64,000 nucleotides of DNA from Yoonia sp. (GTDB lineage: Bacteria > Pseudomonadota > Alphaproteobacteria > Rhodobacterales > Rhodobacteraceae): positions 1 to 64,000 of the forward strand of contig NZ_JACUUJ010000012.1 in the NCBI RefSeq assembly GCF_014859355.1, written 5' to 3'. The position numbers and the translations under genes are program-made. The first letter of the stretch is position 1; each line of letters begins with the position of its first letter. Positions 60,905 to 64,000 of this stretch are shown here, piece by piece. A model generated the notes under the pieces. The model was given only the letters and a program-made list of their open reading frames with translations, searched no databases and was not told where the DNA came from.

Positions 60905-61074
60905 AGGAATACGCTGCCGCGACAGGCTGCCGCAGGCATTTTGACTGTCACAGAACCTCACGGGCGCGCGATACACGTGGCTGTGAATGGCCGATGAACA
61001 CATAAAGCGGTTAGAGTTTCCGCATCGCCGGCTAACGGTGAACGTGAAACAATCTGAACCAAAGGATTTTCCCA

Positions 61075-61377
61075 ATGTCCAAAGCTACCAAGACACTTGT
61101 TCTCGCCAGTGCTGTGGCCACTGCACTCGCCGGCCTGTCCACCACTGCATCTGCCGCAGGCGAAGTGAAATGCTTCGGCATTTCATTGGCTGGTCAAAAC
61201 GACTGCGCTGCCGGCCCTGGCACAACTTGTGCTGGCACCTCAAGTGTGGATTATCAGGGCAACGCCTGGACGCTGGTCCCCGCAGGCACATGCGAAACCA
61301 TGGAACTGCCCACTATGGCCGATGGCACCCCGCGCACCGGTGCGCTGGAAGCACTTGATCGCGATTTGCCCGCATAA
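61075..61377 (+). CDS. bufA: DUF2282 / BufA1-family bufferin precursor peptide (secreted, 4 core Cys)
   Basis: Signal peptide [27 protein letters not shown]; core [47 protein letters not shown]; next to DUF692, DUF2063 and DoxX genes. Confidence 0.9.
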   Translation: MSKATKTLVLASAVATALAGLSTTASAAGEVKCFGISLAGQNDCAAGPGTTCAGTSSVDYQGNAWTLVPAGTCETMELPTMADGTPRTGALEALDRDLPA

Positions 61378-61392
61378 AATATCGACAACAAG

Positions 61393-61422
61393 CGCGCAGG
61401 GCAGTCACGCCGGCCCTGCGCG
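61393..61422 (+). other. Hairpin between bufferin precursor and maturase genes
   Basis: CGCGCAGGGC-AGTCACGCCG-GCCCTGCGCG perfect 10-bp stem. Confidence 0.75.
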
Positions 61423-61443
61423 TATCTTGCCAAGGACGGACAC

Positions 61444-62292
61444 ATGTTTGACGCCACCGCCCCCAGCCCGCTGCCTGCCCGCCCAGGCGTGGGATACAAG
61501 CCCCAGCATTACAGCGCCATCATGGCAAACCCGGGCCCTGTTCGGTGGCTGGAAATTCACGCCGAAAATTACATGGGCGACGGCGGGCGCCCCATTGCAC
61601 AATTGCGCCAACTGGCGGAACTTTTTCCCATATCGGTGCATGGCGTGGGCCTGTCGATCGGGGGTGAGGGCGATTTGGACGCCGACCACCTTGCCCGACT
61701 GAAGCATTTGGTTGGCTGGCTGAACCCCGCCAGTTTTTCCGAACATCTGGCATGGTCTACCCACGACACCCATTTTTTCAACGACCTGCTACCGCTACCT
61801 TATAACAGCGCCACACTGTCCCGCGTCGCGACACATATTGATCAACTGCAAGAGGCATTGGGGCGGCAAATACTGTTAGAAAACCCATCCAGCTATCTGG
61901 CCTTTGCCGGCGCGACCATGTCAGAAACAGATTTCCTGCGCGACCTGACCACACGCACCGGCTGCGGCCTGCTTCTTGATGTCAACAACGTCTTTGTAAG
62001 CGCCACCAATTTGCAGACGTCACCCCAGGACTATATCGCAGATTTTCCTTTGCACGCTGTGGGCGAAATTCACCTTGGCGGACATGATGTCGATGCCGAC
62101 GAAACCGGCGCACCCTTGTTGATCGACAGTCATGGCAAGCCTGTGGTGGATCCGGTCTGGTCCTTGCTCGACTTGACCTTGGCCAAAACCGGGCCAAAAC
62201 CCGTGCTGATCGAATGGGACAACGACGTGCCCGAGTGGCCTGTTCTGGCATCCGAGGCCGCACGTGCCGATGCTGTTTTGGCCAGCCAATGA
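61444..62292 (+). CDS. bufB: DUF692 family MNIO bufferin maturase
   Basis: GVGYKPQHYSAI, LEIHAENYMGDGG, SVHGVGLSIGG, SEHLAW, LLENPSSYL, LLLDVNNVFVSATN, EIHLGGH, DSHGKPV, IEWDNDVPEW. Confidence 0.94.
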   Translation: MFDATAPSPLPARPGVGYKPQHYSAIMANPGPVRWLEIHAENYMGDGGRPIAQLRQLAELFPISVHGVGLSIGGEGDLDADHLARLKHLVGWLNPASFSEHLAWSTHDTHFFNDLLPLPYNSATLSRVATHIDQLQEALGRQILLENPSSYLAFAGATMSETDFLRDLTTRTGCGLLLDVNNVFVSATNLQTSPQDYIADFPLHAVGEIHLGGHDVDADETGAPLLIDSHGKPVVDPVWSLLDLTLAKTGPKPVLIEWDNDVPEWPVLASEAARADAVLASQ

Positions 62293-63026
62293 CCGCAACG
62301 CAAGCCAGCTTTATCGCCAGCGTGCTGGACCCGCAGGCCGCCGTGCCGCAGGGGCTGCAAAACCCAGATGGCGCACCCGCGACCAAGCGGTTTGATGTCT
62401 ATCGCAACAATGTGTCTGTCAGCTTGGCTGACGCGCTTGAAACCGCCTTTCCGGTTGTGCGCAAGCTTGTGGGCGATGCTTTTTTCCGCGCTATGGCCGG
62501 GGTTTACTTGCGCCAGCATCCACCCAAAACCCCCCTGATGATGTTTTACGGCGATGCGATGCCCGCTTTTCTGGGCCGGTTTACACCCGCAAGATCATTG
62601 CCTTACCTTTCCGATATTGCCGCCGTCGAACTGGCAATGCGCCACGCCTACCACGCCGCTGACGTCCCCCCCATGGATGCTGAAACGCTGGCAACGCTGG
62701 CGCCCGACGCGCTGTTGCAAACACGGTTGCGGTTTGCCCCGGCAACACAGGTCATCCCATCGGATTACCCGATTTACAGCATCTACCGCGCCAATACGGT
62801 CGCCGATGCCCCCAAACCCGTCATGCAGCCGGAAACAGTTTTGATCACGCGTCCCGATCTGGACCCGATGATTGACCCGATCAACACCGCCACCGCCCGG
62901 TGCATCACCGCACTGTTGAAGGGCCAAACATTGGGTCAGGCGATGACCGGCGTCGGGGATGATCTGGATATGGGTGGTACGCTTGGATTGCTGCTGCGCC
63001 AATCAGCTGTGACCGCGATTTATTGA
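62289..63026 (+). CDS. bufC: HvfC/BufC-type DUF2063 protein
   Basis: FIASVLDPQAAVPQGLQNPDGAPATKRFDVYRNNVSVSLADALETAFPVVRKLVGDAFFRAMAGVYLRQHPP; ATGA overlap with bufB. Confidence 0.93.
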   Translation: MTATQASFIASVLDPQAAVPQGLQNPDGAPATKRFDVYRNNVSVSLADALETAFPVVRKLVGDAFFRAMAGVYLRQHPPKTPLMMFYGDAMPAFLGRFTPARSLPYLSDIAAVELAMRHAYHAADVPPMDAETLATLAPDALLQTRLRFAPATQVIPSDYPIYSIYRANTVADAPKPVMQPETVLITRPDLDPMIDPINTATARCITALLKGQTLGQAMTGVGDDLDMGGTLGLLLRQSAVTAIY

Positions 63027-63038
63027 AAGGCCAAACCG

Positions 63039-63593
63039 ATGTCGATCTTATCCCATCCCTTTACGCCGGTGGCGCGACAGCTTGATGCCGTGGGTCATCA
63101 CGCCCTGCCGCTTTTGGCGCGCTTGGTCTTTGCCGGGGTTCTTTTGGTCTATTACTGGAATTCAGGGCTGACCAAACTCGGAGATGGGCTGTTTGGTTTT
63201 CTGTTTCCCCGCTCGGGTGCCTATGCGCAGATTTTCCCCCAAGCGATGGAGGCCGCCGGCTATGACACCAGCCAGTTGGGCGTTTTTCACTGGGCGGTTG
63301 TGGTTGGCGGGACGGTTGCTGAATTTATTCTTCCGCTTCTGATCGTGCTTGGGCTTCTTACGCGGTTGGCGGCGGTCGGGATGATCGGGTTCATCATCGT
63401 GCAATCACTGACCGATCTTTACGGCCATGGCGGCATCGCCCACCCCGGCACGTTGGGTGCGTGGTTCGACGGTGCGCCAGATGCGCTGATACTGGATCAG
63501 CGCGCGTTCTGGGTGCTTTGTCTTTTGATCCTGGTGTTCAAAGGTGCTGGTGCGCTATCACTTGACCGTGCAATTTTCAAAAATGCGCCTTAG
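63039..63593 (+). CDS. DoxX-family membrane protein (HvfX-like)
   Basis: LLARLVFAGVLLVYYWNSGLTKLGDGLFGFLFPRSGAYAQIFPQAMEAAGYD; four TM helices; 12 nt downstream of bufC. Confidence 0.9.
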   Translation: MSILSHPFTPVARQLDAVGHHALPLLARLVFAGVLLVYYWNSGLTKLGDGLFGFLFPRSGAYAQIFPQAMEAAGYDTSQLGVFHWAVVVGGTVAEFILPLLIVLGLLTRLAAVGMIGFIIVQSLTDLYGHGGIAHPGTLGAWFDGAPDALILDQRAFWVLCLLILVFKGAGALSLDRAIFKNAP

Positions 63594-63945
63594 GTTCATC
63601 AGGTTTGCCAGCCGCAATCGCAAGCAAACCACCCAAGGCTGCAAACCCGATGGGGAACATCGTCGCAACATTGAACCCGAAAGCGGTATAGAAACAGGCT
63701 GCGGCGATCAGCATCAGGATCCCCCCCCACAGCGCGCGCGCCTTGGCCATGGCGCCACCGGCAATCGCCAGCAGTGGGGCAATGAAACTGGCAAAGCGGA
63801 TGAAGCCGGGGTTTTCAAAAACGCCAAAAATCTCGCCCACCTCGGTGCGCCGTTCGGTCAATTCGGCATAGCCGTAGCCAAACATGCCAACAAAAATGCC
63901 GATCAAACCAGCGATCAGGCCAAGTGTCAGGGCTGCGTTGCGCAT
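63577..63945 (-). CDS. Small four-TM membrane protein, uncharacterised
   Basis: MRNAALTLGLIAGLIGIFVGMFGYGYAELTERRTEV...; convergent overlap with DoxX gene. Confidence 0.7.
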   Translation of the reverse strand: MRNAALTLGLIAGLIGIFVGMFGYGYAELTERRTEVGEIFGVFENPGFIRFASFIAPLLAIAGGAMAKARALWGGILMLIAAACFYTAFGFNVATMFPIGFAALGGLLAIAAGKPDEPKAHF

Positions 63946-64000
63946 GGATATCTCCTTTTTGGGTCTGCCAGACTTATGATGCCTGCGTCCCTTTGCCAAG

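Overview
64-kb chromosomal window from an alphaproteobacterium, probably Rhodobacteraceae judging by gene content and codon style. It is densely coding with about 60 supported CDS and one tRNA-Ser(TGA). I saw no CRISPR array, prophage, IS element or rRNA. Housekeeping blocks: dacA/tmk/holB/tatD, cobT/cobS, degP/hflC/hflK, gor/rpiA, sdaA, purA, secG, pyrG, thrS. Accessory blocks: a Pot-type polyamine ABC transporter (6.8-12.1 kb), a TAXI-TRAP transporter, an amino-acid/opine-type ABC transporter followed by a gamma-glutamyl-amine catabolic cluster with two glutamine-synthetase paralogues (43.1-52.7 kb), and a PHA module phaR-phaP-phaC-phaZ with recognisable operator-like repeats. The most exciting locus is at the right end (61.0-63.6 kb): a bufferin/Hvf-type copper-RiPP operon encoding a secreted DUF2282 4-Cys precursor, a DUF692/MNIO maturase, a DUF2063/BufC partner and a DoxX/HvfX membrane protein, with a hairpin between precursor and maturase. 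Other notable points: a permease whose conserved N-terminus seems to need a non-canonical ATT start, two small ORFs missed by the 60-aa ORF track, several perfect palindromes, and an orphan protein that looks like a PilM/GspL-to-PilP/GspC fusion. All homology calls are from reading the translations, not from database searches.
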